In this document: in pieces, positions 20,053 to 27,858 of the stretch
Position numbering within the stretch: position 1 is the stretch's first letter
Layout of the letters: each line of letters opens with the position of its first letter
Assembly (NCBI RefSeq): GCF_000516555.1
Contig: NZ_AZSJ01000003.1
Coordinates: 317,958-381,957 of the forward strand
DNA length: 64,000 nt
Source of the DNA: Afipia sp. P52-10
GTDB lineage: Bacteria > Pseudomonadota > Alphaproteobacteria > Rhizobiales > Xanthobacteraceae
Direction of reading: 5' to 3'
Notes under the pieces: model-generated
The model's input: only the letters and a program-made list of their open reading frames with translations
The model's database searches: none
Told to the model about the DNA's origin: nothing
Program-made: the position numbers and the translations under genes

Positions 20053-20988
20053 TTATCGACGAATACGCGGATCGATGATCGCCTGCGCGATATCGACCAG
20101 CAGGTTGAGAACGACGAAGAAGAATGCCAGCACCAGAATCGTCCCCTGCAGAACGGGGATGTCGCGCCGGAAGATCGCAAGGTTGAGCAGGTTGCCCGAA
20201 CCGGGCCAGTTGAACACCGTCTCGATCAGGATCGACCCGCCGAGCAGATAGCCGAACTGCAATCCCATCACGGCGAGAACGGGAGGCGCTGCATTCTTGA
20301 TGATATGCAGCAGAATGCGGCGCGGTCTCAGTCCCTTGGCTTCAAGCGCACCGACGAACTCCTGGCTGCGGATATCGAGCACCGTCGCGCGAACGAGACG
20401 GGCGACGACGCCCATCGGTATCAACGATAGAGTTACGACCGGGAGAAGCAGATGGACAAGAAGATCGAAGCCGCCGTCCCCCATGCCCTGCGCTGGTAGC
20501 GCGTTGAGCGTCACCGAGAAGATCACCACGAGAATGATCCCGAACCAATAATGTGGAAGGCTGACGCCGGCGATCGCCATCGCCGAAAAGAGTTTATCGA
20601 GCCACGTTGCGCTGTTGAAGGCGGCAAGCAGGCCCAGCAAGATTCCCGCCGAGAACCCGAGCACGGCGGCGGGCATCGCAAGCAACATTGTGTTCGAGAG
20701 CGCCCGCACGATCTCGCTCGCCACAGGCTGACCGGAAAAGATCGAAACACCGAGATCGCCGCCGAGCGCACGCAAGAGCCAGACGGCATACTGAATATAG
20801 AGCGGCTTATCGAAGCCGAGTTCCTGCTTCATCCGGGCGATCACCTCCGGTGATGCTTCCGGCGGCAGCAGCAGATCGATCGGATGCCCCGGCACGAGAT
20901 GGACGAGGCCGAACACGACAAGCGAGACGCCGAGCAGGATCGGCACAGCTTGAAACAGGCGACGGACTGCAAACAGAAACATCAGCAT
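20053..20988 (-). CDS. ABC transporter permease, OppB/DppB type
   Basis: 311 residues with an N-terminal span (RLFQAVPILLGVSLVVFGLVHLVPG), a periplasmic loop and five further spans. The EAA-type loop reads ALEAKGLRPRRILLHII. It is the first gene of the transporter operon, divergent from the isochorismatase-type hydrolase at 21177. The shared intergenic region carries two copies of the TGTATCCA-type element. The length is normal for OppB. Confidence 0.93.
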   Translation of the reverse strand: MLMFLFAVRRLFQAVPILLGVSLVVFGLVHLVPGHPIDLLLPPEASPEVIARMKQELGFDKPLYIQYAVWLLRALGGDLGVSIFSGQPVASEIVRALSNTMLLAMPAAVLGFSAGILLGLLAAFNSATWLDKLFSAMAIAGVSLPHYWFGIILVVIFSVTLNALPAQGMGDGGFDLLVHLLLPVVTLSLIPMGVVARLVRATVLDIRSQEFVGALEAKGLRPRRILLHIIKNAAPPVLAVMGLQFGYLLGGSILIETVFNWPGSGNLLNLAIFRRDIPVLQGTILVLAFFFVVLNLLVDIAQAIIDPRIRR

Positions 20989-21008
20989 CCAACTCCGGCA
21001 TTGTTACG

Positions 21009-21019
21009 ATTGGATACTT
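21009..21019. promoter_or_regulatory. Candidate GntR half-site (copy A)
   Basis: ATTGGATACTT lies 21 bp upstream of the permease start. It matches the TTGGATACAA element repeated in the other control regions of this locus, with two mismatches at the end. Confidence 0.4.
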
Positions 21020-21070
21020 GCAAGCGCTGTGCCAGCAGAAACGGCCCGTCAAACGCGTGGCACGATCTCA

Positions 21071-21092
21071 TGGATGCATAAATTGTATCCAA
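21071..21092. promoter_or_regulatory. Candidate GntR operator, imperfect inverted repeat (copy B)
   Basis: TGGATGCA-N5-TGTATCCA, 7 of 8 bases palindromic, lies between the divergent permease and hydrolase genes. FCD-type GntR proteins bind short inverted repeats as dimers, and a gene for one lies at 25422-26120. The link is inferred from recurrence of the element. Confidence 0.5.
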
Positions 21093-21176
21093 CGCGCCGA
21101 TCCTTCAGCATTTGCATTTTCGATGGCGCACGAATTGCAAGGACTGCCTGCGTTACCAACCGTAACGGAGACAACC

Positions 21177-21881
21177 ATGCACAAAATCAACATTCCGACT
21201 TACGTGGACGAACGAAGCCTGCAGCGGCGTGGACGCATCAAGATCTTCGACAGTATCGATCCAAGTCGCACCGCTCATATCATTGTCGATCTGCAGAACG
21301 GCTTCATGGCCCCCGGCCAGCCTTCCGAGATCGTCACCGCACGCGAGATCGTTCCCAACGTCAACAGCATCAGTGCTGCGTGTCGGGCAAACGGTGCCCT
21401 CAATGTGTTCCTTCAGCACACGATCGATGCAACGGCGCATCAAACGTGGCCAATCTGGTTTGACTACTTCTCGAATGCCGAGCGACGGCAGCGCATGGAC
21501 GATGCATTCGCGGAAGGCAGCTTCGGACATCAGCTTTGGCCAGGGCTTGAGGTGACTGATGCCGACCTCAAGGTGAAGAAGTCCCGCTTCGGTGCATTTG
21601 TCGAGGGATCGTCGAACCTGCATGCGATCCTTCAGGAACGCGGGATCGACACGTTGATCATCACCGGAACCGCAACCAACGTGTGCTGCGAGTCAACCGC
21701 GCGAGACGCGATGATGATGAATTACAAGGTCATCTTCGTTGCCGACGGCTGCGCTACGCATACCGATGCCGAACACAACGGTACACTGGGCAACATGCGA
21801 TCGATCTTCGCCGACGTCCGCACTGCGGCAGAGGTCGTCGGCCTGCTCGACCAGAAGAACGTCACCCAAGCTGCGGAGTGA
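21177..21881 (+). CDS. Isochorismatase-family amidohydrolase
   Basis: 234 residues. The cysteine-hydrolase triad is visible: Asp38 (IIVDLQNGF), Lys135 (KKSRFGAF) and Cys170 (TGTATNVCCESTARDA, with the cis-peptide before the nucleophile). This branch of the fold includes N-carbamoylsarcosine amidase, ureidoacrylate amidohydrolase and biuret hydrolase rather than true isochorismatases, so cleavage of a carbamoyl or ureido C-N bond is likely. ATG 21177 has ACGGAG 8 nt upstream; the frame extends further upstream but through the control region. It is divergent from the importer and opens the plus-strand arm of the amide locus. Confidence 0.9.
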   Translation: MHKINIPTYVDERSLQRRGRIKIFDSIDPSRTAHIIVDLQNGFMAPGQPSEIVTAREIVPNVNSISAACRANGALNVFLQHTIDATAHQTWPIWFDYFSNAERRQRMDDAFAEGSFGHQLWPGLEVTDADLKVKKSRFGAFVEGSSNLHAILQERGIDTLIITGTATNVCCESTARDAMMMNYKVIFVADGCATHTDAEHNGTLGNMRSIFADVRTAAEVVGLLDQKNVTQAAE

Positions 21882-21942
21882 TACCTCCTCTCGACTGAGT
21901 AACAGCGGATCATCGATCCGCTGCTTTCTTAAGCAATAGTTG

Positions 21943-23367
21943 TCAGGCCGCAGCCTTCGATTGCCAATCGGTGGCAATTGCGGGCCTGCGCGAACGCCAC
22001 GCCGTCGCCGTCTCATGCGCATCAGCAAGCGCCAGCACCACCGCTTCCGTAAACGGCTTGCCGATGATCTGAATCGAAAGCGGCAGTCCGGCCGCATCGA
22101 ACCCCGCACATGTGGCCATCGCCGGTAATCCCGTGACATTGAACGGCGCGGTGATGCTGGGCTTTTCGTACATCAGCCACTTCGGCACCTCGCCAAGTTT
22201 CTGTGCGGGGAACGGCGAGGCCGCCGTCAGCAGCACGTCGACGTCGGCCATGGCACGAGCAACCTCTTCGCAAAGCTCGCGCCGACGCCGTTGCGCATTC
22301 AGATAATCCGCTCCGCTGACGAGGCTTCCCAGCATCACCCGGTCACGACAGATTTCGCCATACAGCTCCGGTGTTTTGATCAAGTGCTGCTGATGGATCG
22401 AGTAGGCCTCAGCCGACATGATGGTCAGATTGACCGCGGCAAACTCGATCAACGGCGGCAGGACCACATCGTGGATGCTGCAACCAAGATCGCGGAAGAC
22501 GGCGACCGCGTCCTCGACCGCTCCGCGCACGGACTCAGTGGCCACATGATCCTTCTCGTAAAAATGGCGCACCACGCCGATCTTCAGTCCTTTCACCGGC
22601 TGCCCCAGCATGGCTGTGTAATCAGGGATCGCTTCTCGCGCCGATGCTGGATCGGCAGGATCGTGACCCGCCAGCACCTGCAGCATCATCGCGCAGTCGC
22701 GCGCCGTCCAGGCCATCGGGCCCGCATGGTCAAGTGACTGCGACAGCGGCAGCACGCCCTTGCGTGACACAAGGCCGTAGGTCGGCTTGATGCCGGAGAT
22801 GCCGCAAAGTGCCGATGGGCTGCGGATCGATCCGCCCGTGTCGGTTCCCATTGCGCCAAGCACGAGGCCTGCGGCAACGGCAGCAGCCGATCCGGAAGAC
22901 GACCCGCCGGTTTGATGTTCGGGATTCCAGGGATTGCGCGCGATCGGATGAAAGAGATCGAACGACGGACCGCCGATGGCGAACTCCCAGGTTCCGAGCT
23001 TGCCGGTGATGGCAGCTCCCGCCTCCTTCAGCTTGGTGACAGTCGTTGCATCGTCGGCAGGCACACGCGATTGCATCAGACGCGAGTGACCGGTGGTCGC
23101 GACGCCGGCCGTATCGTAGATGTCCTTCAGGCCGATCGGAATCCCCTGTAGCGGCGATAGGCGTTTGCCGCTCATGATCGCAGCTTCAGCGCGTTTGGCC
23201 GCGTCCAGCGCAGCCTCCGGCGTAAAAGTGATATAACTCGACAGCGTGCCGTCGATCGCTTCCGTCTTGGCGATGCAGGCCTTGGCCAGCTCCACCGGCG
23301 ATAACGCCTTGGATTCAAAGAGAGCAGATGCCTCGGCAATGGTCAAAAGCGTAGGATCAGAAGTCAT
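21943..23367 (-). CDS. Amidase-signature family hydrolase (AtzE/GatA-like), copy 1
   Basis: 474 residues. The Ser-cisSer-Lys triad is in place: Lys81 ([15 protein letters not shown]), cis-Ser156 ([14 protein letters not shown]) and nucleophile Ser180 ([10 protein letters not shown]), with the usual 24-residue spacing between the serines. It lies 4 nt after the AtzG-like gene, so the two are one transcript, in the order G then E seen in the cyanurate pathway. The second amidase at 27859 has its triad at the same residue numbers, pointing to duplication. It probably releases ammonia from an amide or ureido intermediate. Confidence 0.92.
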   Translation of the reverse strand: MTSDPTLLTIAEASALFESKALSPVELAKACIAKTEAIDGTLSSYITFTPEAALDAAKRAEAAIMSGKRLSPLQGIPIGLKDIYDTAGVATTGHSRLMQSRVPADDATTVTKLKEAGAAITGKLGTWEFAIGGPSFDLFHPIARNPWNPEHQTGGSSSGSAAAVAAGLVLGAMGTDTGGSIRSPSALCGISGIKPTYGLVSRKGVLPLSQSLDHAGPMAWTARDCAMMLQVLAGHDPADPASAREAIPDYTAMLGQPVKGLKIGVVRHFYEKDHVATESVRGAVEDAVAVFRDLGCSIHDVVLPPLIEFAAVNLTIMSAEAYSIHQQHLIKTPELYGEICRDRVMLGSLVSGADYLNAQRRRRELCEEVARAMADVDVLLTAASPFPAQKLGEVPKWLMYEKPSITAPFNVTGLPAMATCAGFDAAGLPLSIQIIGKPFTEAVVLALADAHETATAWRSRRPAIATDWQSKAAA

Positions 23368-23371
23368 CAGC

Positions 23372-23557
23372 CTATGCCCTCGCCGAGAACACGAGCGCAG
23401 GCTCGACCGACACGTCGCGCGGGCCTTGCAGGCGCGCCATCATGGCTTTCATCTTCGGATAGGCAGACCGCAATTCGTCGAATTGCTCGGGGGTTAACGT
23501 CAATCCCGTCGTCTCGATGAGAGTTCGAAAGACGTCGGATGGAATCGCTTCGCTCAT
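23372..23557 (-). CDS. AtzG/GatC-like small amidase partner (DUF4089 type), copy 1
   Basis: 61 residues. Two helices (SDVFRTLIETTGLTLTPEQFDELRSAYPKMKAMMARL) and a C-terminal VEPALVF match the helix-helix-EPAPVF plan of AtzG, the small protein that binds the amidase AtzE in the same way GatC binds GatA. The ATG at 23557 is chosen because the longer frame upstream has no such similarity and crosses the promoter. It sits immediately upstream of its amidase. The family assignment rests on pattern, size and position. Confidence 0.75.
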   Translation of the reverse strand: MSEAIPSDVFRTLIETTGLTLTPEQFDELRSAYPKMKAMMARLQGPRDVSVEPALVFSARA

Positions 23558-23629
23558 GGTGAAGGCCCTTGCTTCATTGCGTGATGACGCTGCGGCGCGC
23601 CGGAACACACAATGCAAGCAAGGGACCAC

Positions 23630-23641
23630 GATGTATCCATT
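23630..23641. promoter_or_regulatory. Candidate GntR half-site (copy C)
   Basis: GATGTATCCATT lies about 75 bp upstream of the AtzG-like start, in the region shared with the divergent binding-protein gene. Confidence 0.4.
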
Positions 23642-23702
23642 CAGCGATTGGCAGCTATGGAGCCCTCGCATAAATCGCGGAAATAAGTCGCGATTGCTCA
23701 TT

Positions 23703-23713
23703 TTGTATCCATT
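23703..23713. promoter_or_regulatory. Candidate GntR half-site (copy D)
   Basis: TTGTATCCATT lies 72 bp from copy C and about 70 bp upstream of the binding-protein start at 23785. It is one of the best matches to the shared TTGTATCCA element. Confidence 0.45.
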
Positions 23714-23784
23714 GGCATGGACCCTGCATCGTCGTTCTCGTGTCGGCTCGCACCGCCAAGCCGGGATCAACGAGGATACAGATC

Positions 23785-25389
23785 ATGCTCAATCGACTGA
23801 TGGCCCTTTCCGCCGCACTGCTCACCGTGACGGCCGGAATGAGCGTCGCACAGGCACAAGGAACCTTGAGAGTCGCCATGACGTCAGTCGACGTGCCAAC
23901 CACCGGCGGCATTCCCAACAACGGCGGCGAAGGCGCGCGCTTTCTCGGCTTCACCGCGTACGATGCGCTGGTGAACTGGGAGCTGGCGAAAGACCTCGAC
24001 GGAATCGCCAATATCCGGCCCGGCCTGGCAACGAAATGGACGATCGACGAGACCGACAAGACCAAATGGATTTTCAAACTACGGCAGGGTGTGAAATTCC
24101 ACGACGGCAGTCCGCTCACGGTCGAGGCGATCATATTCAATCTCGGGCGCATCTTCGATGAGAAGTCGCCACAGTTCGATGCCCCCGCCTCACCGATCGT
24201 CCGTTCGCAGCTCTCGATGCTGGATCGCTGGGAGAAGATCGACGACGAAACGTTCGCCATCTACACCAAGACGCCTTTTGCTTTCTTCCCCTATGTTCTA
24301 ACCCGCATGTTCATCGTCAGTCCGGCACAATGGGAAAAGGCGGGCCGCAACTGGATCGAGTTTGCCAAACAGCCTTCCGGGACCGGACCGTTCAAGATCG
24401 CCAAGGTAACGCCGTCTGTCTCTGCCGAACTGATCCGCAATGCCGACTATTGGGACAAAGAGCGAATTCCAAAGCTCGACAAGATGATCGTCATGCCAAT
24501 GCCGGAGCCCACCACGCGGCTTGCGGCGCTGCGATCCGGACAGGTCGACTGGATCGAAGTGCCGCCCCCGGATGCCATTCCAAGCCTCAAACAGGCGGGT
24601 TTCGAGATCAGTCTCAAGCCCTATCCGCACACATGGCCGTATGAACTCAACACCGAAAGCGAGAAGTCGCCGTTTCGCGACAAGCGCGTGCGCCAAGCGT
24701 TGAACTATGCCGTCGACCGGGACGCACTGGTCAAGCTGCTGAACGGAACCGCCAAGCCCGCGGCGGGTCTCTACCCGCCCGACAGCGCCTTCTTCGGCAA
24801 TCCGCAGAACCGATACACGTATGATCCCGAGAAGGCCAAGGCCCTCCTGGCGGAAGCCGGTTATGGCCCCAAGAACCCGGTCAAGGTCAAGGTGATGGTA
24901 TCAACAGCGGGCTCCGGACAGATGCTGCCGCTTCCCATGAACGAGCTCATGCAGCAGATGCTGAAGCCGCTCGGCTTCGACCTCGATTTCGAGGTCGTCG
25001 AATGGGGCACGATGCTGGTGGCTGCCCGCAGCGCGCCCAACGCGCAAGCGTCACTCGGGGTCGATGCCGTCAACATCAGCCTGAGTTTCACCGACCCCTC
25101 CACGCTCTATCGCTACTACCATTCGGAATCCTATACGCCCGCCAACTGGAATTGGGGCCACTGGAAAAACGAGGAAGCCGACAGGCTGATGACTGCGGCC
25201 CAGGTGGAATTCGACCCGGAAAAGCAGGTTGAGCTTCTTTCCAAGGCGCACGCGATCGTCGTTGACGAGGCGCCGTGGCTGTTCGTCGTGCACGACCTCA
25301 ATCCGCGCGCGATGTCGAAGAAGGTCAAGGGCTTCCGACCCGCTCAGAGCTGGTATCAGGACTTCACGACGATCAGCATCGGCAACTGA
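23785..25389 (+). CDS. ABC transporter substrate-binding protein, peptide/nickel type, second copy
   Basis: 534 residues with a signal peptide (LMALSAALLTVTAGMSVAQAQ). It is strongly similar over its whole length to the protein at 15361-16962, including the IPNNGGEGARF opening, KVTPSVSAEL, RLAALRSGQVDWIEVPPPDAIPS and the C-terminal AQSWYQDF. No permease or ATPase lies with it, so it probably shares the importer at 17020-20988 and widens its substrate range. ATG 23785 has GAGGA upstream; an in-frame start at 23740 is possible but lacks one. Confidence 0.92.
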   Translation: MLNRLMALSAALLTVTAGMSVAQAQGTLRVAMTSVDVPTTGGIPNNGGEGARFLGFTAYDALVNWELAKDLDGIANIRPGLATKWTIDETDKTKWIFKLRQGVKFHDGSPLTVEAIIFNLGRIFDEKSPQFDAPASPIVRSQLSMLDRWEKIDDETFAIYTKTPFAFFPYVLTRMFIVSPAQWEKAGRNWIEFAKQPSGTGPFKIAKVTPSVSAELIRNADYWDKERIPKLDKMIVMPMPEPTTRLAALRSGQVDWIEVPPPDAIPSLKQAGFEISLKPYPHTWPYELNTESEKSPFRDKRVRQALNYAVDRDALVKLLNGTAKPAAGLYPPDSAFFGNPQNRYTYDPEKAKALLAEAGYGPKNPVKVKVMVSTAGSGQMLPLPMNELMQQMLKPLGFDLDFEVVEWGTMLVAARSAPNAQASLGVDAVNISLSFTDPSTLYRYYHSESYTPANWNWGHWKNEEADRLMTAAQVEFDPEKQVELLSKAHAIVVDEAPWLFVVHDLNPRAMSKKVKGFRPAQSWYQDFTTISIGN

Positions 25390-25421
25390 CGGCAACGGAT
25401 CCGGCCTGATGCCGCACGGCG

Positions 25422-26120
25422 TCAGGCCACATCGCGGTGGATATCGCGACGCTTGATCTCCAGCTCCCGCCAATGCTCGACGATCCGTCGTCCCGACCGA
25501 TAAGTGTGCTCCCGCGTCAACGCCTCGGCCCTGACGGCCTGTTTGTTGACGATGGCATGAAAGATTTCGCTATGTTCACTCTGCGATTGGCTCATATCGT
25601 TGCCATCGAACCAGCGAAACCGCAGCTCATTGACCAACGGAATATCCTTCGCCTTGCGAAACATCGCCCGCAGATGTGCGTTGTCCGTAGCATCGATCAA
25701 TGTTGCATGAAATGCTTCATTGATCGCGATCCAGCGGCTGCAAACCTGATCCGACCAACGTCTCCGCGCAACCAGATCGGCGCCGTCGGTAATGAGCTTA
25801 TGCAAGACGCCGCGACACGCGTCGGACAAGCCCTGCTCGGCAAGGGTTTTCGCAGCCAAGCCATCCAGCACCGCGCGCACGTCATAGATGTCGGAGATAT
25901 CCCTAGAGGAATAGGTCCGAACCACATAGCCGCTATTGGGCGTGTAATCGAGCAGCCCTTCCGCGCCGAGCGTCGATAGCGCATTGCGGACCGGCGTGCG
26001 CGAAACGCCCAATGCGGTTGCAAGATCAACCTCGTTCATCCGCATCCCGCCGGGGTAGTCCCCGTTCAGAACACCCTCGCGAATCTTTGTTGCTATCTCG
26101 ATCGCGCGCGTAGCCATCAC
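25422..26120 (-). CDS. GntR-family transcriptional regulator, FCD (FadR) subfamily
   Basis: 232 residues. The N-terminal winged helix-turn-helix is clear (NEVDLATALGVSRTPVRNALSTLGAEGLL). The C-terminal all-helical FCD domain has the usual histidines that bind a metal near the effector pocket (NEAFHATL, EHSEIFH, REHTYRSG). It lies inside the amide locus, convergent with the binding-protein gene, and is the natural candidate to bind the repeated TTGTATCCA elements. Members usually repress until a pathway acid or amide binds. The effector is unknown. Confidence 0.92.
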   Translation of the reverse strand: MMATRAIEIATKIREGVLNGDYPGGMRMNEVDLATALGVSRTPVRNALSTLGAEGLLDYTPNSGYVVRTYSSRDISDIYDVRAVLDGLAAKTLAEQGLSDACRGVLHKLITDGADLVARRRWSDQVCSRWIAINEAFHATLIDATDNAHLRAMFRKAKDIPLVNELRFRWFDGNDMSQSQSEHSEIFHAIVNKQAVRAEALTREHTYRSGRRIVEHWRELEIKRRDIHRDVA

Positions 26121-26267
26121 CCGCTCCCTTTCGCCTCCGGTGGCGCTTCTTCAAGTCGGGCGATTGATCTCGCCTCTTCTCGGCCTCAAATCCCAGTTTT
26201 GCGGCGACTGTGTCGGTCCGCGATACATAATGTCAACGCATCAATCCCTGCCGCTTCTGTTCATTTT

Positions 26268-27206
26268 CTAGGCAGAATTGGAGCGGGCACGCGCTGATCG
26301 CACCAAGATGCCAGTGGCGACGATCACCACGCATGCTCCCGCCAGAACGGCGACTGTCGGCACGTCGCCGAACCAGACATAGCCGATCAGCACCGCCCAT
26401 AGCATATTGGTGTAGCTGACAGGCGCGACTGTCGCCGCCGATGCGTGGTACAGCGCCTGCACCATCACCAGCTGCAGCAGGCCTGATGCCAATCCCATCG
26501 CAAGCAGCCCTGCGAACTGGAGGAGCGATGGCGTCGCCCAGAAAACGAACAGACTTGGAAACAACGCGAGCGAAGACAGCACCATGAACGTGGTGGTGAT
26601 CACGAGCGGCGTATCATGCATCGTCAACCGCCGCTGCAGCATCATCGATGTCGCACTGCAGATCATGCCACAAGCCGCAATCAGCACGCTAACGCTCATG
26701 CCGATGCCGGCCGGTCCGATCATGATCTGCACCCCGACCAGACCCAAAAGCACCGCAACCCAGCCCGCGCGGCCGATCCGCTCGCCGAGGAAAACGGTTG
26801 ATGCCAGCGCGATGACGATCGGCTGTGTGAAACCGATCGCCATGACGTCGGCCAGGGGCATGCGATGAAATGCGGTGAAGGTCAGCAGAATTCCGCTGGT
26901 CATGACCGCGCTTTGCAAGAGCTGTAGCGGCAGTGAACACCGCGTCATCCCGCGGAACTCTCCAGAGCAGAACAGAATAAGCAGCAGCGGCAGCGCGCCG
27001 CCGGCATTCCGGAAGAAGACGATCTGATTGATCGGAAATGTCTCAGCCTGCGCCTTTACTACTCCATTCAGAACCGAGAACAGAGCCAGTCCGAGGAACA
27101 TCAGCAGCAGGCCGCGATACGGATTTCGAGCCTTCGCTCCAGGCTCGCCTGCCATTCCAGACTCGGTGAGGCCGCTCCCCTGTCTGGCCGGTCGATCCAG
27201 CATCAC
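26268..27206 (-). CDS. EamA/DMT-family transporter
   Basis: 312 residues, about ten predicted membrane spans in two EamA repeats. Examples are LLLMFLGLALFSVLNGVV and LADVMAIGFTQPIVIALASTVFLGERIGRAGWVAVLLGLVGV in the first half, and VSYTNMLWAVLIGYVWFGDVPTVAVLAGACVVI in the second. The family exports or exchanges metabolites such as amino acids. Its place upstream of the second AtzG-amidase pair suggests handling of a pathway product, but it could be unrelated. Confidence 0.9.
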   Translation of the reverse strand: MMLDRPARQGSGLTESGMAGEPGAKARNPYRGLLLMFLGLALFSVLNGVVKAQAETFPINQIVFFRNAGGALPLLLILFCSGEFRGMTRCSLPLQLLQSAVMTSGILLTFTAFHRMPLADVMAIGFTQPIVIALASTVFLGERIGRAGWVAVLLGLVGVQIMIGPAGIGMSVSVLIAACGMICSATSMMLQRRLTMHDTPLVITTTFMVLSSLALFPSLFVFWATPSLLQFAGLLAMGLASGLLQLVMVQALYHASAATVAPVSYTNMLWAVLIGYVWFGDVPTVAVLAGACVVIVATGILVRSARARSNSA

Positions 27207-27452
27207 ACGGTCAGTTCAACTGCCGTCGCGGTGATAATACAGCGCATATGCGTTGCTCCTGTTGCGGGCAAACACAATGCATCCGGCATGCCAGGCAACC
27301 TCAGCAACGCGCGGCGATCTCGTTTCGCTGCGAAATAATCCATAAAGCCGAACGCGGACTGCTTTGCGGCAGAAGCGGCGGCGATGCCTGCGAGACTTGA
27401 GCGCTCGCGGATCGAAGCCTTGGAGGAAATTTGTGCAAACTGGTCTGTTGGC

Positions 27453-27474
27453 TGCATCCCGAAGATGCATCCAA
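27453..27474. promoter_or_regulatory. Candidate GntR site pair (copy E)
   Basis: TGCATCC occurs twice with a 13-bp period, the second as TGCATCCAA. It matches the TGGATGCA arm of copy B read on the other strand. Confidence 0.35.
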
Positions 27475-27597
27475 TCCAACCTCCTCCTAGAGAACATTCT
27501 TTTCATCCATGGAGCGTCGAAAGTCGCGATACGGCAGGACGTTCGCGGACTCCTCTGCCTATTATTTGTGAGGACGCATTGATTGCTCGATCTCGAT

Positions 27598-27612
27598 ATT
27601 TGGATACAATTC
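27598..27612. promoter_or_regulatory. Candidate GntR half-site (copy F)
   Basis: ATTTGGATACAATTC ends 33 bp before the AtzG-like start. TTGGATACAA is the exact reverse complement of TTGTATCCAA in copy B. Confidence 0.45.
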
Positions 27613-27644
27613 ATCCGCTCGCCGCGATTGAGGAGTGCAGATCG

Positions 27645-27857
27645 ATGCCTGAGATTCCAGCCGAAGACGCCCTCGAGACGGAGTTCGACGCACTTGCAGC
27701 GCGCGCCGGTCTCGCCGTTCCAGACAGCCGGCGAGCGGCCATGCTTCAGAGCTTCAAGGATCTCAAGCGCATGACCGCGCTGATGCGGCAACCGCGCACG
27801 GCCGCCAACGAGCCTGCCGGCAGCTATAGCCTGCTCAGCATCACGAGGAGCCTGTGA
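27645..27857 (+). CDS. AtzG/GatC-like small amidase partner (DUF4089 type), copy 2
   Basis: 70 residues. Two helices (EDALETEFDALAARAGLAVPDSRRAAMLQSFKDLKRMTALM) are followed by NEPAGSYSL, the place where AtzG proteins have EPAPVF. It ends one base before the ATG of the second amidase. The start at 27645 follows GAGGAG; longer upstream frames run through the control region. Sequence similarity to copy 1 is modest but size, fold pattern and position match. Confidence 0.72.
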   Translation: MPEIPAEDALETEFDALAARAGLAVPDSRRAAMLQSFKDLKRMTALMRQPRTAANEPAGSYSLLSITRSL

Positions 27858-27858
27858 T

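Larger units (their letters stand above)
27207..27644. other. Control region upstream of the second amidase unit
   Basis: 438 bp between the divergent EamA gene and the second AtzG-like gene. Short frames in it lack family similarity or ribosome-binding sites. It holds the elements at 27453-27474 and 27598-27612. Confidence 0.5.

Noticed and set aside
15361..20988. Calling the ABC system a dipeptide or nickel transporter
   Set aside because: The family covers many substrates, and the surrounding amidases point to an amide or ureide; the sequence does not decide.
27203..27457. 84-residue minus-strand frame beside the EamA gene
   Set aside because: No ribosome-binding site or similarity, and it overlaps the control region with the repeated GntR-type elements.
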